Positions 1-9,001 of a DNA stretch of 64,000 bases are shown here, piece after piece (position 1 is the first letter of the stretch; each line of letters opens with the position of its first letter). Made by a program: the position numbers and the translations under genes. The DNA is from CADEED01 sp036677145 (lineage in GTDB: Bacteria; Pseudomonadota; Gammaproteobacteria; Steroidobacterales; Steroidobacteraceae). The stretch spans positions 1 to 64,000 of the forward strand of contig JAKFFF010000057.1 in NCBI GenBank assembly GCA_036677145.1, written 5' to 3'. A model generated the notes under the pieces. That model saw only the letters and a list, made by a program, of their open reading frames with translations. It ran no database searches and was not told the DNA's origin.

Positions 1-2394
1 CTTGCGCTCGGCGAATGCCATCGTGTGGCGCATGAGCACTTCGCGCGCAATCACGTCGAGACCGACGCCACCGACCCGCGACGCGGTGCCGGTGAAGTAT
101 TCGTCGATGACGTCCTGGCGCAGACCCACGGCTTCGAACACCTGCGCGCCGTGATAACTCTGCACGGCCGAGATGCCCATCTTCGACATCACCTTGACCA
201 CGCCCTTGACCGCGGCCTTCGCGAAGTTCTTGCAGGCGAGTTTGTGTTCGACGCCCGGCAGCATCTCGTCGCGGATCATGCCGTCGAGCGTCTCGAAGGC
301 GAGATACGGATTGATGACCGAGCAGCCGTAGCCGATCAGCAGCGCGAAGTGATGCACTTCACGCGCATCACCGGTCTCGAGAGCCAGCGACACTTTCATG
401 CGCAGGCCCTGGCGGATCAGGTAGTGATGCAGACCGGAGACGGCCAACAAGGAAGGAATCGGCGCGTATTCCTTGTTAACGCCGCGATCCGAGAGGATGA
501 GGATGTTGACCTCGTCCTCGTCGATCAGCCGGCGCGCCTCGGCACGCATATGTTCGATGGCTTCGACCAGGCCGTCCTCGCCGCGCTCGGCGCGGAACAG
601 GATGCGCAGCGTGCCCACCTTGAGCCCGGGCAGCGAGATGCGCCGCACCTTGGCGAATTCCTCGTTGGTGAGCACCGGGCCCGAAAGCTCGAGGCGGCGG
701 CAATCAGCCGGCCGCGGATCGAGCAGGTTGCCTTCCGACCCGAGCCACACGTCCGACGAGGTGATGATCTCTTCGCGGATGCAGTCGATGGGCGGGTTCG
801 TCACCTGCGCGAACAGCTGCTTGAAGTAGTCGTACAACATGCGCGACTTCTGCGAGAGCGCTGCCAGCGGCGTGTCGTTGCCCATGGAGCCGACGCCTTC
901 GTTGCCGTCGCGCGCCATCGGCGTCATGAGAATGCGCTGGTCTTCGAAGGTGTAGCCGAACGAAACCTGGCGCTTCGCGAGCGCCACGGGTTCCGGCTGC
1001 GGCAGATCGGGCGCCGCGGGCAGATCCTTCAGGTGCACCAGGTGCTGCTTGAGCCAGTCCGCGTACGGACGCTCGTTGATGATTTGCGCCTTGATCTCTT
1101 CGTCTTCGACGATGCGGCCGAGTTCGGTGTCGACCAGGAACATGCGGCCCGGCTGCAGCCGGCCCTTGTGCACGACGTTCTCCGGCGGGAATTCCAGCAC
1201 GCCGGCTTCGGAAGCCATGACCACGAGGTCGTCTTTCGTGACGTAGTAGCGGCCCGGGCGCAAACCGTTGCGATCGAGCACCGCGCCGATGCGCTTGCCG
1301 TCGGTGAAGGCGATGTCCGCGGGACCGTCCCACGGCTCCATCAAACTACTGTGGTACTGGTAGAACGCCTTGCGCGCCGGATCCATCGAGGCGTGTTTCG
1401 ACCACGGCTCGGGGATCATCATCATCACGGCGTGCGGCATCGAGCGGCCGGAGAGCACCAGCAGCTCGAGCACGTTGTCGAACATCGAGGAGTCCGAGCC
1501 GTTCGGATTCACGATCGGCGGGATCTTCTTGATGTCTTCGCCGAACACCGGCGACTGGAACAGCGCTTCTCGCGCGCGCATCCAGTTGATGTTGCCGCGC
1601 AGGGTGTTGATCTCGCCGTTGTGCGCGATGCAGCGGTACGGATGCGCGCGATCCCAGCTCGGGAAGGTGTTCGTCGAGAAGCGCGAATGCACGAGTGCGA
1701 TCGCGGTCTCCATCAAAGGGTTCTGCAGGTCGAGGAAAAACTGGTCGAGCTGCATCGTCGTGAGCATGCCCTTGTAGACCAGCGTCTTGTGGCTCAGGGA
1801 CACCACGTACCAGTACTCCGCGCCACCGATCGTCGAAACGCGGATCTCGTTGTAGGCACGCTTGCGGATCACGTAGAGCTTGCGCTCGAACTCGGCCTCG
1901 TCGAGCGTTTCCGGACCGCGGCCGATGAATACCTGGCGCACGAACGGCTCGGACGCCTTCGCGGTTTCACCGAGCATCGAGTTGTCGGTCGGGACGCTGC
2001 GCGCGCCTAGATAGACCTGGCCTTCGGCCTGGACGACCCGTGCGAACACTTCTTCGATCTTGCGGCGCTGCGTGGCATTACGCGGCATGAAGATGTTGCC
2101 CGCGGCGTACAGACCCGGCTCGGGCAGGTTGATGCGCGCATCCTTCTTCGCGACCTTCTTGAGGAACGCGTGCGGCATCTGCATGAGCAGGCCGGCGCCG
2201 TCGCCGGTATTGACCTCGCTGCCACTGGCGCCGCGATGGTCGAGGTTCTTGAGGATCTGGATGCCTTGCTTGAGGACGGCGTTCGATTTGCGGCCCTTGA
2301 TGTCCACGACGAAGCCGACGCCGCAGGCGTCATGCTCGAACTGAGGGTCATAGAGGCCCTGCTTCTTGGGCGGGCCCAATCGAATCGCGGTCAT
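1..2394 (-). CDS. gltB: Glutamate synthase (NADPH/ferredoxin) large subunit, 5' part
   Basis: Catalyses glutamine-dependent conversion of 2-oxoglutarate to glutamate (GOGAT, nitrogen assimilation). The first 798 codons are present; the 3' end, with most of the FMN synthase and GXGXG domains, lies beyond the left edge. The start ATG (2394-2392) has a GGAGG Shine-Dalgarno 8-9 nt upstream. A 23-residue propeptide ends at Cys24 (CGVGF), the N-terminal nucleophile of the class II glutaminase domain; NGEINT, typical of this domain, follows. The visible part covers the amidotransferase domain and most of the central domain. Transcribed away from the EamA gene from its own promoter-like sequence. Family identity is seen directly in the sequence; the cofactor (NADPH or ferredoxin) cannot be decided without gltD or the C-terminus. 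Confidence 0.95.
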   Translation of the reverse strand, partial: MTAIRLGPPKKQGLYDPQFEHDACGVGFVVDIKGRKSNAVLKQGIQILKNLDHRGASGSEVNTGDGAGLLMQMPHAFLKKVAKKDARINLPEPGLYAAGNIFMPRNATQRRKIEEVFARVVQAEGQVYLGARSVPTDNSMLGETAKASEPFVRQVFIGRGPETLDEAEFERKLYVIRKRAYNEIRVSTIGGAEYWYVVSLSHKTLVYKGMLTTMQLDQFFLDLQNPLMETAIALVHSRFSTNTFPSWDRAHPYRCIAHNGEINTLRGNINWMRAREALFQSPVFGEDIKKIPPIVNPNGSDSSMFDNVLELLVLSGRSMPHAVMMMIPEPWSKHASMDPARKAFYQYHSSLMEPWDGPADIAFTDGKRIGAVLDRNGLRPGRYYVTKDDLVVMASEAGVLEFPPENVVHKGRLQPGRMFLVDTELGRIVEDEEIKAQIINERPYADWLKQHLVHLKDLPAAPDLPQPEPVALAKRQVSFGYTFEDQRILMTPMARDGNEGVGSMGNDTPLAALSQKSRMLYDYFKQLFAQVTNPPIDCIREEIITSSDVWLGSEGNLLDPRPADCRRLELSGPVLTNEEFAKVRRISLPGLKVGTLRILFRAERGEDGLVEAIEHMRAEARRLIDEDEVNILILSDRGVNKEYAPIPSLLAVSGLHHYLIRQGLRMKVSLALETGDAREVHHFALLIGYGCSVINPYLAFETLDGMIRDEMLPGVEHKLACKNFAKAAVKGVVKVMSKMGISAVQSYHGAQVFEAVGLRQDVIDEYFTGTASRVGGVGLDVIAREVLMRHTMAFAERK

Positions 2395-2441
2395 TTTCGA
2401 ATCCTCCAGACACAAACGCGCGGGGCGCAACTTCCCCACGC

Positions 2442-2459
2442 TATGGGCTCGCGCCCATA
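2442..2459. repeat. Inverted repeat in the gltB leader
   Basis: Perfect 7-bp arms TATGGGC/GCCCATA separated by TCGC, between the predicted gltB promoter and its Shine-Dalgarno. It could be an operator or a hairpin in the gltB leader. No regulator is recognised from the arms. Confidence 0.4.
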
Positions 2460-2539
2460 ACTTCCTCGTTTTTCAATTGGTTACATCTGGAGGCGCGGCC
2501 CGCGAAGGCGCGCTAATCAATCAGATATATATGAGTCCG

Positions 2540-2567
2540 ATCATACAGACGGACGCTTCTCGGTCAA
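2540..2567 (-). promoter_or_regulatory. Predicted sigma-70 promoter of gltB
   Basis: Read on the minus strand: TTGACC (2567-2562), 16-nt spacer, TATGAT (2545-2540). Both hexamers are within one or two bases of consensus. The -35 begins directly after the stop codon of the EamA gene, leaving a leader of about 140 nt before gltB. Confidence 0.55.
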
Positions 2568-3455
2568 TCACTGAGTTCGGCGCGCAATACGTATTTGCAG
2601 CCATCCGTGGCCGAAAACCGCGGACAGCAGGATCAACACGCCAAGAAAGAAGGCGCCATCGAGGTCACGTGCCTCGCCCAGGAACAGCACCGCGATCGAA
2701 ATCGCGTACAGCGGTTCGAGATTGATGGCCAGTTGGGCGGTGAACGCGGACAGATGCCGCAGGGTGGCGAGCGACAGGACATAGGGAATCACGGTGCAGA
2801 ACACGGCGAGCACCAGCAGCCATGCGGCGTCCTGGACGCCCGGCAGGACGAGAAATTGTCCATCCGGGGCGGTAAATGGCCCGATGGCGCTGAGCAGCAC
2901 AAACCCCGCACCCAGCTCGATCCAGGTCACCGCCAGTGCATCGTGTTCACCCAGGAAGCGCTTGTTGAGCGCGATGAAGAGCGCGGCAAGCACGGCCGAC
3001 ACGACGCCCACCCAGAAGCCCGCGTGCATCGAGCCGGGAATGCCGCCGACCACGAGCGCCACACCGGGGATGACCAGGATGCCGAGCAACAGGTTATGTC
3101 GCTCCAGGCGTGTGCCGGAGATGGCCGGCTCGAGCAGCGCGGTAACCGCGGGCGCCAGTCCCATGCAGGTGGCCGCGACCGAGGCATTGGCGAGTTTCAC
3201 CGAGGCGTAGAAGGTCAGCCAGTGCACGGCCACGACGCAACCAATGCCCGCGAAAATCCATGCCAGGCGCGGCGGAATCTCGCGCAGCGCCCGCCACACC
3301 CGCGGGACACAGGCCAGCGCCAGCGTGACTAACAACATGCGCCACCACACGAGCGCGGTCGCCGAGAGCGTGATCAGCTTGCCGAGGATGGCCGTGAAGC
3401 CCCACAACACCACGCAGATGTGCAGCTCGATGAGCGCGCGGCGCTTTGGGTTCAT
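2568..3455 (-). CDS. EamA/DMT-family transporter
   Basis: 295-residue inner-membrane protein with about ten hydrophobic segments, the two-repeat layout of EamA (drug/metabolite transporter) permeases. Examples are VVLWGFTAILGKLI near the N-terminus and the second repeat beginning near GFWVGVVSAVLAALF. The C-terminal LEPLYAISIAVLFLGE block is typical of the second EamA repeat. The family exports amino acids, nucleosides or small metabolites; the substrate is not readable here. It lies upstream of gltB in the same direction, but the promoter-like sequence after its stop suggests separate control. No clear Shine-Dalgarno precedes the ATG. Confidence 0.85.
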   Translation of the reverse strand: MNPKRRALIELHICVVLWGFTAILGKLITLSATALVWWRMLLVTLALACVPRVWRALREIPPRLAWIFAGIGCVVAVHWLTFYASVKLANASVAATCMGLAPAVTALLEPAISGTRLERHNLLLGILVIPGVALVVGGIPGSMHAGFWVGVVSAVLAALFIALNKRFLGEHDALAVTWIELGAGFVLLSAIGPFTAPDGQFLVLPGVQDAAWLLVLAVFCTVIPYVLSLATLRHLSAFTAQLAINLEPLYAISIAVLFLGEARDLDGAFFLGVLILLSAVFGHGWLQIRIARRTQ

Positions 3456-3587
3456 ACTGAAGTAGGCTATTCGGAACGCGTGCCGGTCAAGATCGAGTCG
3501 CGGCGAACCCGCAAAGACGGGTCACGCAGGCGCTGGTCGGAAACCGCGCCGCCGCGAGAACAACGAACTGGCGATGGCGAGGGAGTC

Positions 3588-5198
3588 ATGAAAACGAACT
3601 TCAAGTCCGTCCTGGGGGTGGCGTGCCTGGCATTGGCATTGGCCGGGGTCGCCGCCGGAGCGGAGCCGCGACTGGCCAAGTTCACCGAGTACGAAGCGGG
3701 CAACACACATGTCCTGACGGCGCGCGGCAGCAACCAGGTGCGCTCGCTGATGGAAGATCTCGCGAAGTTTCGCGCCACGCTCGAGCGGCTGCTGAACCGG
3801 AAGACGGCGAGCCGCGGCATCCCGACCTACATCTTCATCGTGACCTCGAGCGACTGGCAGAAATACCTGCAGCCGCGCAAGAACGTGACTGGCTGGTTCC
3901 AGTCCAGCCGCTTCGCCAACTACATCGTCTTGGACGTCGATGTCGGCTACTACGAGGCGTTGGCCACGATCTTCCACGAGTACACGCATTACTACCTGCG
4001 CTCGCAGTTCTCGGGCTCCTATCCACCGTGGTTCAACGAAGGCCTGGCGGAGGTCATGGGATACGCGAAGTTCACCAAGCAGAACACCGCGGTGCTGCAG
4101 ATTCCGATGAGCCGGGTGTTCGAGGCGCGCGACCGCCAGTGGATTCCGTTCGAACGCATGCTGGTCGTCGATCACGGCTCGCCCGAATACGTGAACCACG
4201 ACCTGGCCTCCGAGTTCTACGCGCAAGCCTGGCTCACCGTGCACTACGGAATGATCGAGAACCGCGAATTCGGCGCGAAGATGTTCGAGTACCTGGGCCA
4301 GCTCAACCGCCTCGTGCCGCAGAAGGAGGCGGCGAGCGCCGCGTTCGGGGATCTCGCGGCGGCCGACAAACTACTGCGCGACTACTCCCGCGACACACGG
4401 ATGAACTCCGGCGCCATCAACCTGGGAGAAGTAGCGGCGTTCGAATTCGGCAAGGGCAAGCCGGTCGCCGAGCTCGATGCGCTCGCGCAGATCATCGATC
4501 TCATGTTCAACACGCATACGTCGCCGGAGCGTATCCGCCCCCTGGTGCAATCGCTCGAGCGGCGCGAGCCGAAGTCCGCGCGCGGGGCCATCTTCGCGGC
4601 GCGGCTCGCGCAGTACTCCGATGACAACAGCGCGTTCGATACCGCGGTGACCAGGGCGGAAGGATTGATCGCGCCGGGCGACTGGCAATCACGCCGCGAG
4701 CTCGCGCTTACGCTGCTCGACAGCGCACTCGACTTCAATCCGCTGAACACACGCAGCAGCGCGGATTCCGACCGCGACATGAAGCGCGCCCTGCGGTGGT
4801 TCGGCGATGCGCTCACGCACAACATCGACGACGTGGAGTCGCTCTGGGGTCTGGGCACCGCGGCGACGCGCCTGCGCACGAACCTGGATCTCGCCGAAGA
4901 GGTACTGATAGCGGCCAACAAGGCCGCACCGGGCAACGCGAGCATCTCCACGTCGCTCGCGAATCTCTACGGCACGAAGGATGAACCGGAGAAGATGATC
5001 CCGTTCCTGAAGGACTCGATCCGCTACGCGACCGACCTCGGCACTCGCAGGTGGGCGACGGAGTCGCTGATCGAAACAGAAAAGTGGGTCGCCGAGCGCG
5101 CGAAATACGAGGAGGAAAACCGCAAGCAGCAGGAGGAATACCAGCGGCAGCTCGCGGAGTACGAGAAGAAATACGGCAAGAGGAAGAAACAGCCATGA
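3588..5198 (+). CDS. Secreted HExxH metallopeptidase-like protein with TPR-like C-terminus (first of tandem pair)
   Basis: 536 residues. The start is ATG 3588, preceded by GAGGGAG; it opens a clean signal peptide (hydrophobic run to about residue 24, AGA|EP). HEYTH at 130-134 and NEGLAE at 150-155 give a gluzincin-like zinc site: two His, catalytic Glu, and a downstream Glu ligand. The rest is helical and repeat-like, consistent with TPR-type repeats, and ends in a charged EEENRKQQEEYQRQ coiled-coil tail. Resembles DUF1570/peptidase MA-like proteins; substrate unknown. The stop overlaps the next gene's start by 4 nt, so the two are translationally coupled. Expected to act in the periplasm. 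Confidence 0.8.
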   Translation: MKTNFKSVLGVACLALALAGVAAGAEPRLAKFTEYEAGNTHVLTARGSNQVRSLMEDLAKFRATLERLLNRKTASRGIPTYIFIVTSSDWQKYLQPRKNVTGWFQSSRFANYIVLDVDVGYYEALATIFHEYTHYYLRSQFSGSYPPWFNEGLAEVMGYAKFTKQNTAVLQIPMSRVFEARDRQWIPFERMLVVDHGSPEYVNHDLASEFYAQAWLTVHYGMIENREFGAKMFEYLGQLNRLVPQKEAASAAFGDLAAADKLLRDYSRDTRMNSGAINLGEVAAFEFGKGKPVAELDALAQIIDLMFNTHTSPERIRPLVQSLERREPKSARGAIFAARLAQYSDDNSAFDTAVTRAEGLIAPGDWQSRRELALTLLDSALDFNPLNTRSSADSDRDMKRALRWFGDALTHNIDDVESLWGLGTAATRLRTNLDLAEEVLIAANKAAPGNASISTSLANLYGTKDEPEKMIPFLKDSIRYATDLGTRRWATESLIETEKWVAERAKYEEENRKQQEEYQRQLAEYEKKYGKRKKQP

Positions 5199-6676
5199 GC
5201 GCATTGCCCGTCAAACGAGCCTTGGTCGCGGTCACTCTGCTGTTCACGATGTTTTCGCAGGCGCGGGAACCGGAGCCGGACGTCGGCGGATTCAAGTCTT
5301 ACGAAACGGCGGCGTTCACCATCGTGACGCACGACGCGAGCAGTGCGCGTCCGATTCCGCGGCTTGCGGCGCAGATAGACGGCGTGCTCGCCACGCTTCT
5401 GAATCGCACGGCGCCTCTACCAAGCTCGCCCACCTATGTCGCTCTGGTTCCGGTGAGTGTCTGGATTCGCTATGTGCGACCAGGCCAAGGCATCAGCTCC
5501 GATTTCGTACCCACGAAATTCGCCAACTACCTCATCTTCGACAATTCGCAAGGCATGTCACGCTTGGGGGCCGGGTTCTTTCATGAGTACTCTCACTGGT
5601 TCCTGCACACGCAGGGCGGCGGATATCAACCGCTGTGGTTCGACGAAGGGCTGGCGGAGCTCGTATCCACGGCGGAATTCCGCAGCTCGACCGTCTCATT
5701 GGGTCACGCCGGGGACAGCGGCCGCCCGCTCGGGTGGATACCGCTCGAACGGCTGCTGCGCCTGGATAAGAGCTCGCCCGAATATCTGAACGATATCTCC
5801 ACGGGCGTGGTGCATCGGCAATCGTGGGGCATCGTTCATCGCGGCCTGGTGACCGACCCGAAGTTCGGCGCGCAGATGTTCGCGTTTCTGGAGGCGATCA
5901 ATGCACAGCAGCCCCTGGAGGCCGCCGTGCAATCCAGCTTCGGAGTTTCCAGCAGTCAGCTGGACCGGACCCTGTATTCATATCTCACCCAGGGCGACCG
6001 CTTCATCCTGCCGAGCAGTTACAAGACGCTGCTGTTACGCGTGAGCCCTGTAACCGCTCAATCGCTTCCGCCGGGCCGTGCGATGAGCGAGCTCGAGTCG
6101 CTGAACTTCATCGCCGAGTTCATGCTGGCCTCTGGATTCAATGCGGCGCAGCTTCCCGAAGTGGCCAACGCGATTCAACGCGTGGCGCCGAATACCGCCA
6201 GCGCTGTCGCTCTGTACCTGCGTATTGCCGCTCGCAATGGAGACGACGCCAGGCTCGAGGAGTTACTCGCCAACATCCAGCCGAAGATTTCCAACCCGGT
6301 GTTGCTGCGCGCTGCCGGTCTGGCCCTGTACGAAAGAGCGGGAGTTTCGAAGCGCACCGAACAGTCGGCCAGGGCGCTGGAGCTGCTCGATCGCGCCGTC
6401 ATGTCACGGCCCGATGACGTCGAAGCCGTCTACGCATACTCGATACTAGCCGCGCAGCTCAAACGCGATTTGCCGGTTGCACTGCGCCGCACGCTCGGGG
6501 CGCGCGCCCTGTTGCCTGCCAACCCCTACCTCGCGCAGGCGACGGTGTTGATCCACGAGGCGCGTGGCGATATCGGGCTGATGAAGCAAGCGCTGCAAGA
6601 CACCCTGCGGCTTTCCAAGGAACCGGAAATGCTGCGTTGGGCGAAAACGCGGCTCGATGTGAATGCCGCGCCGTGA
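5195..6676 (+). CDS. Secreted HExxH metallopeptidase-like protein (second of tandem pair)
   Basis: 493 residues, starting at the ATG that overlaps the previous stop (ATGA). Signal peptide to about residue 23. HEYSH at 130-134 and DEGLAE at 150-155 occupy exactly the same residue numbers as in the upstream gene, so this is a tandem paralogue. The first acidic-loop Asn is Asp here, and the basic coiled-coil tail is absent. The C-terminal half is again helical and repeat-like. Probably works with its neighbour on a periplasmic or outer-membrane substrate, but nothing in the sequence names it. Confidence 0.78.
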   Translation: MSALPVKRALVAVTLLFTMFSQAREPEPDVGGFKSYETAAFTIVTHDASSARPIPRLAAQIDGVLATLLNRTAPLPSSPTYVALVPVSVWIRYVRPGQGISSDFVPTKFANYLIFDNSQGMSRLGAGFFHEYSHWFLHTQGGGYQPLWFDEGLAELVSTAEFRSSTVSLGHAGDSGRPLGWIPLERLLRLDKSSPEYLNDISTGVVHRQSWGIVHRGLVTDPKFGAQMFAFLEAINAQQPLEAAVQSSFGVSSSQLDRTLYSYLTQGDRFILPSSYKTLLLRVSPVTAQSLPPGRAMSELESLNFIAEFMLASGFNAAQLPEVANAIQRVAPNTASAVALYLRIAARNGDDARLEELLANIQPKISNPVLLRAAGLALYERAGVSKRTEQSARALELLDRAVMSRPDDVEAVYAYSILAAQLKRDLPVALRRTLGARALLPANPYLAQATVLIHEARGDIGLMKQALQDTLRLSKEPEMLRWAKTRLDVNAAP

Positions 6677-6700
6677 CCCTGCGTCAACGCGCCGCGCTGA

Positions 6701-7225
6701 CTACTTCTTCTTGCCCGTGAGCTGATCGAGCACGTTCGCGCGCTCGCGGGTCGGGGATCCGGTCACGCCCTGACGCTGCGAGGCTTCGCCCTCGCGCTTG
6801 CCGCTGCCGCGCTGGTTGTAAGGATCGAAACCGCCACCCTTGTCGCGGCCGGCAACCTCGAGCTTGATCTCGGTGGGACGCAGGGTGTCTTCGATCTTGA
6901 GTTCCGCGACCTCGAGTTTCTTCATCGCGCGCGTGGTGCTGAGCGTGCTGAATTCGCCGGTGGCGACGGCCCAGTCCCAGACGGCCATGCCGCGATCGTC
7001 ATGACGCACGCGGCCGGAGGGGCCCGAGCCGCGCGGCACGTCCGCTTCCGTACTCGGTTTGTCAGTCTGTTCAGCCGCCAGCTGCTGCTCACGTTCGGCG
7101 CGCCGCAGCTTCATCGACTTGAGCCGCATCGTCGTGCTTTCGATGCTGAAAGCGGGCGTGTCGCCCGGCGGCGCCGCGCGCGTCGGGTCGGGGCGGGTGT
7201 TCGGTGGTTTACGTTGCTGGGCCAT
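6701..7225 (-). CDS. Conserved-looking hypothetical, charged soluble protein
   Basis: 174 residues, not recognised. No signal peptide or membrane segment. A low-complexity basic/proline-rich N-terminus (PPNTRPDPTRAAPPGD) and Gly/Lys-rich C-terminus flank a more ordered core (about 65-115) with GMAVWDWAVATGEF and KKLEVAELKIED. The core has the codon use of its neighbours and looks genuinely coding. Convergent with the metallopeptidase pair, 24 nt apart. May be intrinsically disordered outside the core. Confidence 0.6.
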   Translation of the reverse strand: MAQQRKPPNTRPDPTRAAPPGDTPAFSIESTTMRLKSMKLRRAEREQQLAAEQTDKPSTEADVPRGSGPSGRVRHDDRGMAVWDWAVATGEFSTLSTTRAMKKLEVAELKIEDTLRPTEIKLEVAGRDKGGGFDPYNQRGSGKREGEASQRQGVTGSPTRERANVLDQLTGKKK

Positions 7226-7344
7226 GGCGAATTCCGGTTTCCTCGTCTCTCACAGACCTTTGTCGGCGCTCGACGATCCGGATTAAACCGCAAATGGTGA
7301 ACTCCTTCACATATCCCCGGACTTTCGCGAGGGTTTTACCTAAG

Positions 7345-7761
7345 TCAGGGACGGGTTCGATCCGCCCGGCTCACCCGCCACTCATCGCCGTCCCGGCGCA
7401 GCTCGACGGCGAGTGCGACAGAATCTCCCGCGTCGAAGCGCGCCAGGTCGAGGCCGCGAATCGTGACATGCGCCTGGGCGAGACCGTCTACGGGAAACTC
7501 GAGACTCTCGATGTTCACGAGCAGTTCGAGTTTCGGATGCAGCGCGAAGTAGCCGGCGAGCACGCCGCGCAATTCGTTGCGATCGCGGCCCTGCGCATCG
7601 GCGTAATCCCCGGCGACGAACGCGAGCACATCGGAGATGTCGCGCGACTCCGCCGCCGCTTCCATGCCGGCGAAGAGGTCGCGAACCTGCTGCTCGTCGC
7701 TCGATCGCGACCCGCACGCCGTGAGCAAAATCGCGAACAGAAGAGCAGCTGAAAATTTCAT
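7345..7761 (-). CDS. Small lipoprotein with NTF2-like fold
   Basis: 138 residues with a lipobox (LLTAC|G, Cys16), so an exported, lipid-anchored protein. The mature part starts with an acidic helix (DEQQVRDLFAGMEAAAESRD) and continues with alternating strands ending DGDEWRVSRADRTRP. This is the usual pattern of SnoaL/NTF2-like cone domains. No catalytic residues can be assigned. Divergently oriented from the next gene across about 120 nt. Confidence 0.65.
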   Translation of the reverse strand: MKFSAALLFAILLTACGSRSSDEQQVRDLFAGMEAAAESRDISDVLAFVAGDYADAQGRDRNELRGVLAGYFALHPKLELLVNIESLEFPVDGLAQAHVTIRGLDLARFDAGDSVALAVELRRDGDEWRVSRADRTRP

Positions 7762-7881
7762 GGGACTTCCTATTGCAGTCGAGAACGACTCGCCCTATTG
7801 TTCGCGCGCGTTGCGGGGTTGGGAACCGGTCGTGACGTCCAGAAATGGTGCTCCGGACCCAGTTGGAGGTGGACTACCTAA

Positions 7882-8262
7882 ATGAAGAAAGCTGTGCGGT
7901 CTAACGACACCGAACCTGGACCCCGTCTTCATACCGTCAATCAGTATTTAGAGAAGAACTTCCCCGACTTCTTTGCCGAAGCCCGTTTCCACGTCGGAAA
8001 CGATGATTACTTCCTCTACGCCCGCTTCGGCAAGTATCTCGCCAGCTCCATCGAGCACCGGCGTTTCAAAAGCGACAAGATCTCCCGCGGTTTCACCGTG
8101 CTGAACAAGCTCGCCCGCAAGGCTGAGCGTGATCCGAAGGTGCGGCACATCCTCGTGTCCGGCCCGCTGGAAGAGATCGTCGATGAGCCAAAAGCACGCG
8201 AGCTCGCCCGCAAGCGGCTGTCGCCGGTGGCGCAGGGCTACCTCGAGGGCCTGGTCGAGTAG
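7882..8262 (+). CDS. Conserved hypothetical cytosolic protein
   Basis: 126 residues, not confidently recognised. No signal peptide or membrane helix; alternating charged and aromatic segments (VNQYLEKNFPDFFAEARF, DDYFLYARFGKYLASSIEHRRF) suggest a small alpha/beta domain. GGAGG lies 14 nt before the ATG. It precedes the DUF924 gene on the same strand, but a large hairpin-forming spacer separates them. Confidence 0.6.
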   Translation: MKKAVRSNDTEPGPRLHTVNQYLEKNFPDFFAEARFHVGNDDYFLYARFGKYLASSIEHRRFKSDKISRGFTVLNKLARKAERDPKVRHILVSGPLEEIVDEPKARELARKRLSPVAQGYLEGLVE

Positions 8263-8274
8263 TAAGAAGTGATG

Positions 8275-8351
8275 CCGGGAAGGGATTGTCGGGCTGAGTG
8301 TCCGACAACCCTGCCCCGGTGATTCCGCTTCTCCCTGCAATCTCTTCCCGG
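8275..8351 (+). other. Intergenic long stem with nested hairpin
   Basis: Arms 8275-8288 and 8338-8351 are complementary over 14 bp with one G-U. Inside, TTGTCGG (8284-8290) pairs with CCGACAA (8302-8308). These two inner and outer structures share bases 8284-8288, so they are alternatives. No U-tract follows, so it is not a classic terminator. The outer 3' arm ends 13 nt before the DUF924 start codon, where it could hide the initiation region. Confidence 0.45.
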
Positions 8352-8364
8352 TACCGTGCCTGCC

Positions 8365-8982
8365 ATGCGCACGGCCAATGATGTCCTCGATTTCTGGTTC
8401 GGCCACGATCCGCTGGACGCCGCCCGTCTCGCCGAACGTTCCGCGTTCTGGTTCGGCGGCGATCCCGCGGCGGTCGCGACCAACGACGCCCTGATCCGCG
8501 ACAACCTAGAACCCATGCTGGCGGCCGCGTCACGCGGCGAGTTCGCATCGTGGGCTTCGAGTCCGAAACGCCGGCTCGCGCTGATCATCCTTTACGACCA
8601 GGTGCCGCGGAATGCGTATCGCGGTACCGCCGCGGCGTTCGCTTTCGATCGCGAAGCGTTGTCACTCACCCTCAGCGGAATGCAGCTCGCCGCGGACGCG
8701 GCGCTCGATCCCCTCGAGCGGCTGTTTTTCTACATGCCGCTCGAACACGCCGAATCGATGGAAGCGCAGGACACCGCCGTGAGCGCGATGGAGCGGCTGG
8801 CGCGCGAGGCGCCCGCGGAGCTGCGCGAGTTTTGTATCGAGTGCGTTGGATACGCGCACAAGCACCGCGACATCATCGCGAAGTTCGGGCGCTTCCCGCA
8901 TCGCAATGCCGTGCTGAAACGGGAAAGCACGCCCGCCGAGCGTGATTGGCTCGCGGCGGGCGGCGCGACCTTCGGGCAATAA
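8365..8982 (+). CDS. DUF924 family protein
   Basis: 205 residues. Hallmarks of DUF924 (TPR-like all-helical fold) are DVLDFWFG at the N-terminus, RLALIILYDQVPRNAYRGT, and FFYMPLEHAESMEAQD. The family is widespread and functionally uncharacterised. The ATG at 8365 was chosen over a GTG three codons earlier because the family usually begins just before the DVLDFWFG block. No good Shine-Dalgarno is visible, and the leader is occupied by a predicted RNA stem (8275-8351). Confidence 0.85.
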   Translation: MRTANDVLDFWFGHDPLDAARLAERSAFWFGGDPAAVATNDALIRDNLEPMLAAASRGEFASWASSPKRRLALIILYDQVPRNAYRGTAAAFAFDREALSLTLSGMQLAADAALDPLERLFFYMPLEHAESMEAQDTAVSAMERLAREAPAELREFCIECVGYAHKHRDIIAKFGRFPHRNAVLKRESTPAERDWLAAGGATFGQ

Positions 8983-9001
8983 TGGCGTAGCCGGTCCGCT
9001 T

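Noticed and set aside
25..2010. 661-codon plus-strand open frame
   Set aside because: Antisense of gltB; His/Arg/Asp-rich composition and no family resemblance. The minus frame is unmistakable glutamate synthase.
3420..3587. Upstream extension of the first metallopeptidase
   Set aside because: Overlaps the EamA start region and is basic and unstructured; ATG 3588 with GAGGGAG opens a proper signal peptide.
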